A DNA stretch of 64,000 bases from Acheta domesticus (GCA_031308135.1 JAHLJT010008446.1:161653504-161717503), one strand, 5' to 3'; positions 46,122 to 58,343 are shown, counted from the first letter of the stretch. The notes: generated by a model from the sequence alone, not told the origin. Numbers and translations are program-made.

Positions 46122-47479
46122 AAAAATTAGGCTTTCATCGACGCACAATTTCCCGAACGGGGAGAATAAGTTCGCTAAGCTTTCAACTATTCAAGATAAC
46201 GGTCGCCACCCACAATTTAATGCGGGACATATATAATCAAAATTTAATTAAAGTTAAGACAGATCAGACATGCCGTGCTCTGAACGTGCACCTAATCAAG
46301 GCATAGTCGTGTCATTGACTTTAATAAATCGGACTTCGATGCAGGGAGAAGGAGTTGGGGGTTTTGAAAATATACACTCACTTGCCGTATCGTTAAAAGA
46401 ATAGAACCAAGAAACCAAGGTAAATTTCAAACAACTTTACAAAGTTTATTGAAATGTTCCAAGAACACGTAAACATTCAGGTACAACGAAGCGCACAAAA
46501 TCAGACGCTTGATACAGCACTACTAGCAGAGGCGGTTTTTTATAAGGTTCATTGGTTCACGCAACACCCAAAAAATTGAAGAAAATAGAATACACACTTC
46601 GTTATTACAGTATCATTAATAGGATGACTTTTTTCTGCTCCTTGGTATAATTTTCATACCAGTTTTACATTGACGAATCGATGTGGCTACATTGCTCTTC
46701 ACGTTCTCGAAACAACATCTTGCTCAGTTTCATAAGGACCATTGGGTACCTCGTGACTTCGCTTGTTGGTCGTCATAGGGCGCTTTCATCGTATCACTTA
46801 CGCCGTGGAATCCGCTTGGCGCAGCACTCGGGCAATCTCGCCGCGAACTCGAGACGGTCTCCGGCGTACTGTCAGTAAAACAGTGTCCCCGATAAGTGAA
46901 TCCGAAACGCAAGTATTGCTTCTGATGTGGATGGTGAGGGCCGTCTTAAATCACGAATGTAGTGGTCACGGTGAATCACTTGGTCCGGATCAGCCTGTTC
47001 TGAAAATTGAAACTGCTGTGAAATCAGCAAAACGAGTTTCGTTGACGATTATGTCCTAATATTTATTCGACATAAGTTGAACGCTCATTTTCAACAATGA
47101 AGAGGATAAAAACATTTCTTTGAAATACAATGATAACCGAGCGACTGCGCCCTAACAATGCTGTCAATAGAGAAGCAACATATCCGTGAACCAGTAACTT
47201 CAACGAATTAGTGATGGAGAAATTTGTGCATCGGCGATTGGATTTTCAGGTCAAGTAAACAAGGTAGTTTGTAATTTCCACATTTCTGGGTAGATTGATC
47301 AAATTAATGATACTGTGTTTCTTCCTGATTGTTGCCTAATGAAACTTGTAACATGGAGGCTACGTATAGAAGCGTAAAGGACAAAATTAATATATAGCAG
47401 TAAGCAAGAAATTAAGCTTTATTTGAAGATTGGTTATTAATGTTATAAATAGTATTAATTTTTTTCACAAGCTGGTGCG

Positions 47480-47740
47480 GTCACTGCTGTAGCATAGTAG
47501 ATGGCGTGCTCCTTGACCGCAGAAAAGCAGTCGGCCAACGTCCACATCAGTCGTTGTGCGTATTGAAAGGAATGCGGTACGCCGGACGTGCTGCGTGGGC
47601 CGACCTGTCGCCGGCAACGGATGTTGCGCTGACCTCAGCCCGATTTCGGAGCGGCTGCGCGGCCTCGCTCTTGCGGCGCTGTCACACGAGGGGGGCCCGT
47701 CCGAGAAAAGTATATAATCAGTTTCTTGGAATGTATTTGT
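47480..47740 (+). other. GC-rich island with tRNA-like A box and a TATA motif
   Basis: TGTAGCATAGTAGATGGCGTG (first 20 bases shown to the last G as a 21-base region at 47488-47508; key part TAGCATAGTAGATGG) resembles a SINE A box, but no B box follows. GC-rich sequence continues to GTATATAATC near 47710, a TATA-like site. It may be a SINE head or an LTR/promoter. A possible LTR end (GACGGTTACA, about 48446) lacks a matching start. 47741-48680 is otherwise AT-rich. Confidence 0.25.
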
Positions 47741-48683
47741 AAAATTATGTTATTATGTATGTTAAAATTATGTTAATGTAAAATTATTTGTGTGAAATTC
47801 TGAACGGGAGGGAAAGCCGTCCAATTATTTCTTTCACAATATTATTTGAAGGACAGGCCAAAGGCGTTGTTAAACGCAATTTTTTACTGAAAGGCTACGT
47901 AGAAGCCAAATTTCAACTGTGAACATTAAGTGTAGTATTGTTAACAGTTACAAGGTATTAGAGAACTTGGAGCATTGTGTGTACGTATTTTTTCCAGGAC
48001 AATTACTTGAACTGTATTTTATGTGTTTCATCAGTGATTTTTTTTGTGTGAAGTGTACATATGTATTTGTAGGTTGTTACTCGCAAATAGGGATCGAAGT
48101 TACGATCGTATTAGAAAAACTGCAGTTTAGGTAGGGAAATTAGCTACCATAATTTAATATAAAAAACTGAAAACATAGGAGAATTTGTAAATTCAGTTGT
48201 ACAAGAATTTCACTCGTCAGAATATATGTTAACTGTTATTTCAAACTACTAAATTGTGTTTGCCTGTTAATTAGTAATTAGTTTGACTGAGACGAACCCA
48301 CCACCGACTGGAAATTTTATCCTTTAATTGAGATATTCCCAGGTTTGCGTGACGGTGCAGCCACACGTCACGAAATAAGTGAATTAAAGATTTACTTTCG
48401 TAATTCGGCGTACTACCAGTCAGCGGGTAGGTACGTGACGGTTACAATATAAACGTTTGGTATCGCTCGGATTTATATTCTTGTAGTTTTTCTAGCTTCC
48501 TAAGTTAGTGCATTTTATTCTATGTTTGTGTTGATAAAAAATTTGATTATATCTACTTTTCTAAATTTCAGTGAGTTGCTAAACTCACTACATAGTGTTA
48601 GTTTGTGCTCATACTTTACGAAGAATATAAAATTGAGCAGTTATATGATTCAATGTTTTCGAGACGTTGATATTTTAGTGCCG

Positions 48684-49633
48684 TCCTAATATGAGGACAC
48701 TGGGACTTTGTTATACAATTTTGTCGTGAAGTGAAAAACTTGTAAGAGTTGGAATTTCATTTCATGTTGTTTTTTTTAGGAATAATCGTGCTGCTAGATG
48801 TCGCATGATTGATCATGTGACTTGATCATGCGACATCTACCGGCACGACCGAGAAAGGCGCGATTTTTATAAAGCTGCCTCTTCAGGCCCGTCATCACGA
48901 TGGAATACATCGCGGCATTTCGCGGTTTTCTCGGTCGTTCCACAAGATGTCATGATCGCGACCGTATCAAGCACTGTTTGATCATGCAACATCTAGCGGC
49001 ACGACCGAGAAAGACGCGAAATGCCGGGATAGTTTTCATCGTGAAGACGGGCCTTGAGAGGCAGCTTTATAAAAATCGCACTATAAAAGTACCAAGAATC
49101 TGCAAGAAAGAAAGTATCAGTTTTGTCTTCTCCAGCAAGCGTGCTGCCTAACGTAAGATTCGACAGCAAAAGACTCATTATCACGACGATTGCTTATGCA
49201 CAATATCAGCAGCCATCATGCATAAGCAAGCCTCCCAAATATTTTGCTAAATGCAATATTACTCTCTGTGTGGAATGTTTTGGTCTATTCCACTTCAGAA
49301 AGTAAAGTAGATTTTTCTGAAATTACTTTTGCACTATAAACTTATCCGAGTACAAGATCATTTTCGCAAATATGTTAGAAGTAGAAGTCTGTTCAATTAT
49401 TGCCATCAAGTTCTTTTTTGAAAATATTCTACTAGTGTAATCGTATTTGCTTTGTCGATAATTACAATAACTTATGTAATTAAGTTGATTAATTATTTAA
49501 TATTAGTTTTGTTTTAAATTTCAAACAGAACTTACTAAAATTCGAATCCAGTGGGCATAAACATATGTTATGAAGACTTATTTTTATTATTGCGAAAAAC
49601 TTCATACCAAGTCCCAGCGTCCTCATATGAGGA
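48684..49633. mobile_element. TIR element holding a palindrome cluster
   Basis: Left TCCTAATATGAGGACACTGG and right (reversed) TCCTCATATGAGGACGCTGG are inverted repeats that continue through GACTTTG/GACTTGG. Each end contains the palindrome CCTCATATGAGG (one mismatch on the left). No transposase inside; the interior carries MITE palindromes at 48788-49082. No duplication was clear. Confidence 0.6.
48788..49082. repeat. nested palindromes, MITE copy 2
   Basis: Three layers: a small palindrome at 48788-48848 (AGATGTCGCATGA against TCATGCGACATCT); outer arms GCGATTTTTATAAAGCTGCC at 48859 paired with 49061-49081; and inside them the MITE at 48886-49053 (GGCCCGTCATCACGATGG to CATCGTGAAGACGGGCC). 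The GATGTCGCATGATCA motif occurs in all. Same family as 33662-33835. 49083-51539 is AT-rich with no feature I can support. Confidence 0.75.
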
Positions 49634-51539
49634 AAGTTCTCCACACCTACCCAAATGAATAATTTGAATTAATTTCCATAAAATTAAATAACTAGCACTC
49701 AAATATGATGGTTTTTTTAACTTCACTAAAAAAACTGCAGTAAAAATAACTTGGGACTTAATGGGTTAATTCAATAGATATAGTTATATATTTATAACAT
49801 AAATTAACAATTATAAACAACTTAGTAACAACAATAACAAAAACACGGGTAGCACTAACTTATGAGAACATTATAATAATATACAATAAAAAAATTGGAG
49901 CAATATACTTTCTTGTATTTACTAGTAATTTTATTACATTCTTGAAAATGATACAATGAAACTGACAATTATTTAATTTTGAGTTTATGAAAGGTGGTCG
50001 AACAAAAAAATCGAAATTTCCAAGTATGGGTCCTCTACGTTTTGTTTGATTGTTTTTCTACTTTGTTCCTGATGCAAGGGAACGCTGTTCCGTCGCATTC
50101 CGTCAGAAATCAGCGCTATATATTGCATTGATTGAAAACGAATATTTGTTATGCAGAATCTGCAATTCATAATTCACCAATTTATAATCCACGCCGACCA
50201 TATTTTAGACAGGATTCAGCTACCTAACTCTCAGGACTTGCAACGGAGCAGTTGAATTTCGAATTCAAATTGTTAAAGAAACTCAGAAGAAAGGTTAGCG
50301 AAGGAGATAATGCTATATGATGCACGTATTGTCGTCAGGAACCAAAAGAATGCGAATCATTAAAGGTTAAACGTTTGGAACGTCCTTTTAATAGAAGGTC
50401 CAAAATTATTTCCATTGGGAAAAGAACCTCAATGTGTTAAAAGTAATGCTTACTTCTGACGGTGGGCGCTAGTTAGACGTGATTTGCATATTGCAACAAG
50501 CATGAAATTACGCATATATGGGAAAGAAGTGAGATTATTCCAAAAGCATTGTGACTTCTCTAAATAGGTATTCCTCGATGACACCTGAAATGTTAGATGG
50601 AAGGAATAGTTTTATAGATCGATGTGGAACTGCGGAATAATGAGCTCCGTCCATTAAGTTGAATGGTGTAGCTCGTGCCTAATGCAGGGAGTGCTTTTGA
50701 AAAATTCACGACCCAAAAGTTATAATTTAATTACATTACAGGTCAAAATCAGTAATCATTCAATTACAGTGTACCTAAACTCAATTTGGTAGATCATAAT
50801 TTAGTGACTTGAACCACTTTCATTGTTTGAAATATTCTAGTCATACTTGTCATATGCTAGTCATTTCATGAAACCATGAATACATTGATACCAACAGCCT
50901 TTTCCTCCATTTATATTAAACATTTTCTTCAATGATACTACGTTGAAAACCGTATGTTAAACTCTTTTTACCATACATTATAACGTATCCAATCGTGCCA
51001 TGAGGAACAAAATTTTGAAATGAAGCATATAATTTCATAGATGTTTTTTGTGCAGTATCTACATTTTTTCTAATGTATTTATCAAATTGATAGGATATCT
51101 TGTAATAAAAAGAAATGGTGATATCTCCATTCCTAAAGTTTTATTATTATTTGCAATTCGTTTAAATTGTGTAAATGAACAATATGCCTTTTTATAAGTA
51201 GTTGGTGTTATATTCCAAAATTCTCATGGAAATTGCTCATTGTGACCATTTATAGGGAAATATTTTCTAGTTTACAGTGACCAAATTCACTAGGAACTTT
51301 TTCTTTATTATCATGTGTAGTTGTTTGCAGTAACAAAAACAAAATAAGGCACATCATATTGTAAAGCATTATCGATAAAGTATTATCGATTTCGAAATTA
51401 TTTTCTCCAATAGTCCCAGATAATTCAAATGATTGTAAATTATAAAATCAAATCGTGTATATAGGAAATTCGCCTTAAATTCCATAGCATAAGAAGATTC
51501 ATATCATACAATTGGTACATTAGTTTCGAAATTTTGAGT

Positions 51540-52790
51540 GATTATTTTTCCTTCTCCTGGCATTGTTCAAGTATCTACAGTACCAACTGATTTTTTGGAT
51601 TCCAATCGATATACCATTCATAGAAGGTAGCATGTAAATGAAGTCGTAAAATCTCCTTCCCTTATAATTTCTTTAAAATCGTTGAAAAAAACAGGTAATT
51701 TCAACTTCATAATCTTTGTATTGAAGTTTTGGATTAGAACTGGTCAGCATTATCTAACGGAATTAATTCACTTGTTGAAAAAGTACTTTTTTGTAAAATA
51801 CTTGACTTAATATCGAAAAAATCTAATCTACATTTTTTGTACTCTTTTTAACACTAATGGATGAAAATAAGTAAGGAACAAAATTATTGATAAGTTTAAT
51901 ATTTGATTTATCTCTATATTCTGAATAATCAAATACTGTTTTTGATGTGATTTGATTTGATTTAGTTGGTCAAAAATCAATGAAAGCTGTATATGACGTA
52001 TGGGGGAGAAGTTAATTAGATTTAGTATAATAGATTAGATATATAAATTTAGTATAATAGATTTTGTATAATTTGGTAATTGATGCGTAAATCTGTTCTT
52101 TCTATATGCATCCAACAATCACCTAGGCATTTGAAAATTGAATTAAGGTATAAACGGTGTTTTGAATATTTGTTTCTCTTTAAAATTCTCATTTTCTTTT
52201 AGAATCATCCCTTCAGCACAATTAAAATGTACATAATTTGTTTCAAATAGATTGAATTTAGGAATAATATTATCTACAATAGGTTAGTTTTTTAACAATT
52301 TGAATTTGAAAGCCTAATAACGATCCAATAGCATCTACAGCTTCAAAATTTAATTAACCCTTAACCCCTACGCATTAGGAGCGCTGGCTGCCTCCCAGTG
52401 CTGAGTCTTCTGGCCACCGCCGCTCACCGTGTGCTGACGGCCAGCGGTGCAAGCAACCCATGGCTTCACAACACGTGAAAAATCTCACAACAGAAGCATT
52501 GAAACGCTGTCTAGTGGGCACCAAAATAAACTTTAAAATGTCCAAAACAGGACCCATGTTGTGGCATTCTCCTAATTTAACCATAATCTAACAACAGACA
52601 CGAGAACTCGAAAGAGCAGCGCGACGCACCGGTGCGTCGATAGCAGTGGTGGCACGGCGAAGTCTGACGCACCGGTGCGGAGTTAGCACTAAGGGCACGG
52701 CAATGCTTGACGCACGGGTGCGTCGTTAGCAGAGAAAGGGTTAAATGCACTTTTATTTTCAATTCTACTGAAAATACGATTGTTTAAAAG
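51540..52790 (-). pseudogene. Polinton/Maverick-type virion-like ORF, degraded
   Basis: On the minus strand, broken frames read SAFNFEAVDAIGSLLGFQIQ (across the removed MITE), NIIPKFNLFETNYVHFNC and, further on, LKKL with LRLHLHATFYEWYIDWNP. The first block resembles a conserved uncharacterised or capsid-related protein often found with Polinton/Maverick ATPase and protease genes in arthropods; the assignment rests mainly on the neighbours at 53124 and 54190. Many stops. I cannot say which structural protein it is. Confidence 0.4.
52358..52740. mobile_element. piggyBac-type MITE (383 bp)
   Basis: TTAA on both sides (52354-52357 and 52741-52744), ends CCCTTAACCCC and AGAGAAAGGG. Removing it with one TTAA restores an open frame in the host virion-like ORF. 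The right third has three copies of a palindromic GACGCACCGGTGCGTC motif about 45 bp apart (near 52621, 52664 and 52708), each followed by TTAGCA or ATAGCA. Confidence 0.85.
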
Positions 52791-53123
52791 TAATATTTGT
52801 TGAAATAAAGGGTGCTTATGATTATATATAGAATTTTCTAAATTTTCAGTATTATATTGTCCCAAAGGAATTGTGAGAATATGTGTTTCTTTTTTATGTT
52901 AATAATATAATTTATTTGTCTTTTAAGTTACATTAGGTGTTAGAAATGTGGAATAGAATCCAACACAAGCAACTGTAGAATAATTACATATTGGTGTAGT
53001 TAGCTTTTTATGTAATACTGAAGATGATCACTTCCCTTCAATATTTTCCACATTTAAATGAGTAGAAAAATAGATTGGGATCCAAAAATACGATTTTAAA
53101 ATAAAGGAATAAAAATAAAACAT

Positions 53124-53262
53124 CGAAAATTATTACCATCTTCTATACGATGTGCTATTATAGGACCTAGTAGATGTGGTAAAACAACTTTATTGATTGA
53201 TAATAATATTTTGAGTACCGGGTGGTTAAATTGGGGTAAAATTAATCATATGTATGTATAAG
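53124..53262 (+). pseudogene. packaging-ATPase fragment (Polinton/Maverick type)
   Basis: Reads RKLLPSSIRCAIIGPSRC then GKTTLLIDNNIL: a Walker A box (GPSRCGKTT) preceded by the SSIRCAI strand typical of FtsK/HerA-like genome-packaging ATPases in Polintons and related virus-like elements. The frame is cut at about 53262 by a small MITE and is not seen again, so Walker B is missing. Confidence 0.6.
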
Positions 53263-53265
53263 GTA

Positions 53266-53460
53266 TCGGGGGGTAACATTGCCACATTTGTTTCTTTTAA
53301 AGTTCTACTTTGTGGCACCAATCTTCACAATAATTATTTTGACACTTTAATCCTTCACAAAAGTACAATGTTTCTTCAAAATATTGAAATCACAGCTTCC
53401 ATAATTTGAAATATTTTATTACTTTTATAAAAGCAAGAAAAGTGGCAATGTTACCCCGCA
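53266..53460. repeat. small MITE with GTAACATTGCCAC ends
   Basis: GGGGTAACATTGCCAC at the left and GTGGCAATGTTACCCC at the right (ending about 53457) are perfect 16-bp inverted repeats about 190 bp apart. It interrupts the ATPase fragment. No duplication confirmed. 53461-54180 has no gene; 53870-54010 is a CT-rich low-complexity tract. Confidence 0.75.
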
Positions 53461-54189
53461 GGGGTCAAACTAAGCTGGGATAAAATTACTGCTTTGAGAA
53501 CTTAGTCTGAAATAAGTTTTATTAACTGTTTTACGTTGTGATAAAATACGATAGGGAGAAAGTTCTTTCTCTTTTTTATATTTAGTCTGGGAAGCTGAAC
53601 AAAAATTTCGCATTTTGGTATAACACACGCCATTTAAAGTTTACCTGCTATTACCATGTAGTTCAGTAGCCTTTTCCTACTTAATTTTCCACTATTTACT
53701 TTTTTCATTGCTTAATGCATTTCAACTACATCATAGGTTGGCAAACCTTAGATATTTAATTTTTTCTTTGTCCACGTGGCAAAGTTCCAGTGCAAGTACG
53801 GCGGCAAAAAAGAGAATTTTTATCAAATGTAATTAATCAACGTTTACAATGTACTAGGAAAACCCGGCAGTCGTTGTTCTTCCCTTCATCACCCTCTTTC
53901 GCCTCCCATCACCCTTTCCCACTCTCTCTCCCTCCTTCCCTCACCCTGTCTGCCTGTCTCTGTGTGCGTCTGTCTCTGCCGTTCTCTGTCCCTCTCATTC
54001 ACGTTTCCTTGCAGATTCTGCACGTCTCTGCGTATGTGAGGTTAATATTGGGAAGCGCCGAACCAGAAAAAATGTAATAGAATGTTCGAGAAGAGCTCAT
54101 TTCGTAGATTACGGTGCGAGTTTCTTTGAGTCTTCTGGCCTCAAAATTTTAGTTTTTAAAGGCCCTGGTACGCCTTGTTTAGGAGTTAT

Positions 54190-54565
54190 TTAATGATATA
54201 AAAGTTCATATTAATAACATTAATAAATTATTACCAAAACCACCTAGTAATTACGATATAATACAATTTGTTAAATGTTTTTAAATTCCATATTATTGAA
54301 GAGTATTTATGATTGATGAGTGCACAAAAATATTACATAAAAACGAATGCAGTGTTCTGAATATGGATACATCTAAAAATAGTGGAACCCATTGTATATG
54401 ATGCTTTAAAAATAATATTCATACATATATTTTTGATTCATTTGGCGGATATCCTCCATAACAATTTGTCAGTTATCTTGGATCTCATCAATTATGTTAA
54501 TGAGAGTTGTTAATGAAAGTTGAGAATGTTAAAAACGATATCTACGAAACACATGGTTGGAAATT
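54190..54565 (+). pseudogene. adenovirus-like cysteine protease fragment (Polinton/Maverick type)
   Basis: Broken frames read PKPPSNYDIIQFVKC, VFMIDECTKILHKNECSVLN, SKNSGTHC and YIFDSFGGYPP. In this protease family the His of the GTH block and the Asp/Glu in the DSFG block belong to the catalytic site; here the residue after GTH is Cys rather than aromatic, with a stop two codons later. The catalytic Cys block near the C-terminus cannot be read. Several stops and frameshifts; nonfunctional. Confidence 0.65.
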
Positions 54566-54587
54566 TCAAATGTAATAAATGCCACAC

Positions 54588-54588
54588 G

Positions 54589-54640
<52 letters not shown>

Positions 54641-54641
54641 T
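54588..54641. repeat. (TA)n microsatellite
   Basis: About 26 TA units with one TACA interruption, just after the protease fragment. Confidence 0.95.
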
Positions 54642-55076
54642 TCAAATAATGATAAATTTCAACAACTATTGAGAAAACATATTGAAGAAACTGGAACTGT
54701 TATAGCATCTTTACCTCTCATTGGTACATCAGGCAATTGTAATTTTTGCAATAAATGATTACGTAAAGTAGGTGTTGGAATAGATGATGATGATGATAAT
54801 GATGTAACGATGAAACAATTAAATAATGTAACACATCTATTAACACAAATACATCATATCATTTTAGTGAATAAGGCAGAAAAATGAATTAATTTTTATT
54901 TTACAATCAACCGTTTTTTGAAATATATTACGATTGTAAAATTAATCATATTGAAGCAAATATCTATTTAAAAGATTTAATTCTCAATGTACAATCATCG
55001 GGTCCCGTTGAAAAAAAAGGAGTCAATCATTTAAAACGACCCATTATTTTAAAACAAGTGGTTCTACAGAATGGAA
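54642..55076 (+). pseudogene. two short Polinton-associated ORF remnants
   Basis: First, IASLPLIGTSGNCNFCNK then LRKVGVGIDDDDDNDVT and LNNVTHLLTQIHHI. Second, from about 54893, FLFYNQPFFEIYYDCKINHI then EANIYLKDLILNVQSS and RPIILKQVVLQNG, open for about 60 codons until the next repeat copy cuts in near 55077. Position after protease and ATPase suggests the same virus-like element. Functions unknown. Confidence 0.4.
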
Positions 55077-56222
55077 CAGACTTCCCCGTATTAGTTATTT
55101 CCTTTGGTCTCGGATAGCTATTCGGACTTGCCACATTCTCTTAGCAGCTGCTATCTATCGCCGCTCAAACGACATTTTTTGACATTTTCTTAATTTTTCT
55201 GTTTCTTAACAGTAGAACGAAAATATTATTTTAAGAAAAATATTAAAGAACAGTAAAACCTCATCCTAAATGGCAATTTTCCTTGAAAAATTTCGAGACT
55301 TTTTAAGAAAATGGCGTTTCAGCGATACTGTAAATGCGAAAATTGAAGCTCTCTTTCACAGAAATCTTTTGTGATTTCGAAAAACTTCATTTGAAGTCAT
55401 TTGAATCACATTAACTCACAAATACAATAGTCATTTGAACCACAATAACTCACAAATACATAGACTCCGGCCGTGGAAGCCTTCAATGCTTTATAAACAC
55501 AATAGTGTTTATAAATTGCTAGAACTATGAATATTAACGGTTTGAAAAATCTTTAAAAAAATAATTTAGTTTTAAAAAAGTAAGTTTTTAAAAAAACAAA
55601 AAATACTTCAAAATGAACTTTACGTCATATTAAAGAGTGCATTTTAGCACTATCCATTGGAAAAGTTTGGAGCCGTTTATGAGAAAATGACGTTTGAGCG
55701 TTTCTGAAAATACGGACATTTGAGCTAGCTTACTCAAAAAGTGGTTGAGTTTTCAAGGAACTTCAAATGACATTATTTAACGCACATATACTCATAATGT
55801 GAACAAATCTTCGCTAATGTAAATATTAAAGAGAGGGACCAACCAAAAAAATATTTTTGTAATTTTTGAAAAACAAAGAACTTACTCTGGAGAACATATT
55901 TTATTCGATTGAAAAATCTCTATCTTTACTTTTGTATTTGTAGGAAGAGGCAGAAAAAAATTCAAACTTTCAAAATTTTCGAAAATTCCCCGTTATCCGT
56001 GAAAATTGGACCTATGCCACCTTCATAAGTGTATTTTACTCTATTCTTACAAGAAATTTAAAGAAAAAATTTGGTACCGTTTTTGAGAAAAGTTTGAAAA
56101 TGTCCGCAGGATTTATGTGAACTACCCCCAAATATTGAAGTAAGATTTTCAAAATCTCAAAGCTTCGACTAGAGCCAGATCGACAGGGGTTCATTTATTT
56201 GAAAAAAATCCTACGCATGCGG
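55077..56222 (-). mobile_element. hairpin-ended repeat copy 5 (B end to near A)
   Basis: Starts with a B-end remnant (TTCCCCGTATTAGTTATTTCC-like; CCCGTATTAG at 55083) and follows the element 2 order through GCTGCTATCTATCGCCGC, the tandem 305-bp units and GAGCCAGATCGACAGGGG, stopping at CCTACGCAT. The A-end palindrome and last 370 bp are missing. 56223-56850 holds no gene; a palindrome AAATTGAGAATATTCTCATTT lies near 56373 (21 bp). Confidence 0.7.
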
Positions 56223-56850
56223 TGGTATGAATAATAAAGAAGAATTTGCTCAGAGCATCTTCTCACGAGCATGAACATTTTTTAATAGAATATTCTTCGA
56301 CCAATAAGCATTTGCTCAACTTCGTATGATTAAAAATATTCTCCGAGTGATGTGTATATTCTCATGGCAAATTGAGAATATTCTCATTTGTCTACGCAGC
56401 TAATGTGATTTTGTTCCCATTCCCGCTTGTTTTAACCTACCTCTTTTGCGTGCTGCCGGTGTCGTTGTTTATTAAATCTACAGTTGTTACATTGTTACGA
56501 GTATTTTTCGATCTTCAGCTTCAATTTCAATGAGGAAGTGTTATTTCAGTTGCCGAAATCATCTCTATGATAACATTCTCCCGAGGAAGAACTATGTAGT
56601 TTGCTATAATCCCTTTGTAATTATGTAGTGTGTAATTAAACACGGACAAAAACCATAACCTTAATTTCAAATAAGCAAGGGATGGGAATTGTAATTTTTT
56701 TTATTTCGCAACTGTCTGAACTTTTTCATATTGTAATACCACGCACACTCTCTCATCGAGCTTGGCGGGATGGATCTCAGGGGTGGCCCGACTTCCCTCT
56801 CGATTTCCGTCGGCGCTACGTTGCCTCGTACGCCCGGCTGAATATTACTT

Positions 56851-57400
56851 TCAAATTGCTTCTTCACACTTTTCGTTCGAATGCTATTTGCACTCTTTAA
56901 GTTGACATAAAATGAATTTGGCTGTATTTGTTTGATTTTTCAAAAAATAAATTAATGTATGTTTTAAGTGTCTCTCACGCCATTAATATTCACATTTCCA
57001 GAAATTTGTATACATTATTATATTTGTGAGTAGAAGTGCTTTAAATGTCTCCAAACGAAGTTGTTCGACAACTCGAAAGATTCTTGTGTAAATTCCGAAG
57101 CTTCCATTTTCGCATTTACAGTAACGCATACACGCTATTTTCTTAAGAGCGGCTCCAAATTTATCAATGAAAATTGCTATATAGGACGAAGTTTTACTCT
57201 TCTTTAATATTCCCAAAATAATCTTTCGCATCTACCATTAAGAAGCTGAAAAATGACAAAAGCTCAAAAAATGTATTTTGGGCGGCGATAGATATCAGCT
57301 GGCGAGAAGATGGGGCAAGATGGTAAAACAGACCCAGACCAAAGAAATTATAGTACTTTACTATGACAAAGTATGAGCAATTCTGTTGCACCTCTATTTC
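56851..57400 (+). mobile_element. hairpin-ended repeat copy 6 (interior to B end)
   Basis: Opposite orientation to copy 5: CTTTTCGTTCGAATGCTA, CTCTCACGCCATTAATATTC, GGGCGGCGATAGATATCAGC and a B-end remnant (AATTCTGTTGCACCTCT, about 57375-57391). The A half is missing. Copies 5 and 6 thus flank 0.63 kb as a broken inverted pair. Confidence 0.65.
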
Positions 57401-57985
57401 TAATTTGTTCTAGGGTACGAAAACGTTTTAAAAATTCGATTTGGCTATTTTACTTGGTAAAGGGGATTAACCTGGTGAATTCTTTCAAGGTGACAAACGC
57501 CGTTTTCAAATGAAAAATCGAGTCGTAGGATAAAAGAGCTCTTGCGTTATCTCTGCTTGTTCTTTCCGGTAGTGAAGTGATAACGGAAGATCTTAGAAGT
57601 AAAATATATCTCAAATACGATGTGAGGAGATGGAATATGGGTGATATTTAAACAATTAGTTCAATTTTCTTTTTGAAACCAGTTCCAAATCGGAATCGGT
57701 ATTTTGAGTCATACCTCAGACATTCTTATGATGGTATTCGAAGGAAGACGGAATATGTGAATAAGATAAAATTTTATGCCACTATTAAAGGTGATAGGAG
57801 ACCGTTTGCCCGTATTACAGCATAACTAGTTTCATATGTGGGGAAAATATATTAAGATGCGAAGTGACGGAAGCATCAACGGAGTGCCTGGCTTGCTGCA
57901 CCCCGAAACTTCGGCCTCCTCGGCCGCCGCCGCGCCGGCTCATCGCTCGTGCCGGCTTGGGCGCCGCCCGCAAGGGGCGGATGTC
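57400..57985 (+). repeat. dispersed repeat shared with 35505-36187
   Basis: High similarity to the 35.5-kb copy in the same orientation; it ends at AAGGGGCGGATGTCC, after which the two sites differ. A GC-rich GCCGCCGCCGCGCC run lies near its end. Confidence 0.8.
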
Positions 57986-58019
57986 CATGTCCGTAAAGTT
58001 AGCACCCCCTCTTCTCAAA

Positions 58020-58343
58020 AATTTTAAAAGGTCTATACCATAATTTTGTTCTAATTTTGAATTAATTTATACCCACATTAAAGAATTTTCTACAATGCAG
58101 AACATCAAAATTTACAGCAGGTTACGTGGGTGAGCTAACTTAAAGTTATGTAGGCATACCAACGCAAGAAAAATGCATTAAACCATAAAAACACACATAC
58201 CACAAATTTGTACTAATTTAGAACTAATTTATACCCACCTTAAAAAATTTTGACCCGATGCACAACATCAAAATATACAACGTTTAAAATTGGGTGCGCC
58301 AGGTTAGCGTTGTTGGCATACCCACACAAGAAAAACGCATTAA
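58020..58343 (+). repeat. tandem repeat, two units (third at 61317-61510)
   Basis: Units of about 150-175 bp share TTTTGTTCTAATTT, AATTTATACCCAC, ATGCANAACATCAA, GGGTGNGC, TTGGCATACC, and CACAAGAAAAACGCATTAA. Third unit (61317-61510) continues the pattern on the far side of the piggyBac-like element, so the array was split. Confidence 0.75.

Noticed and set aside
47480..48450. Solo LTR (TATA near 47710, GGTTACA end near 48446)
   Set aside because: No matching TGTAACC start, no target duplication and no tRNA-complementary site that I could recognise.
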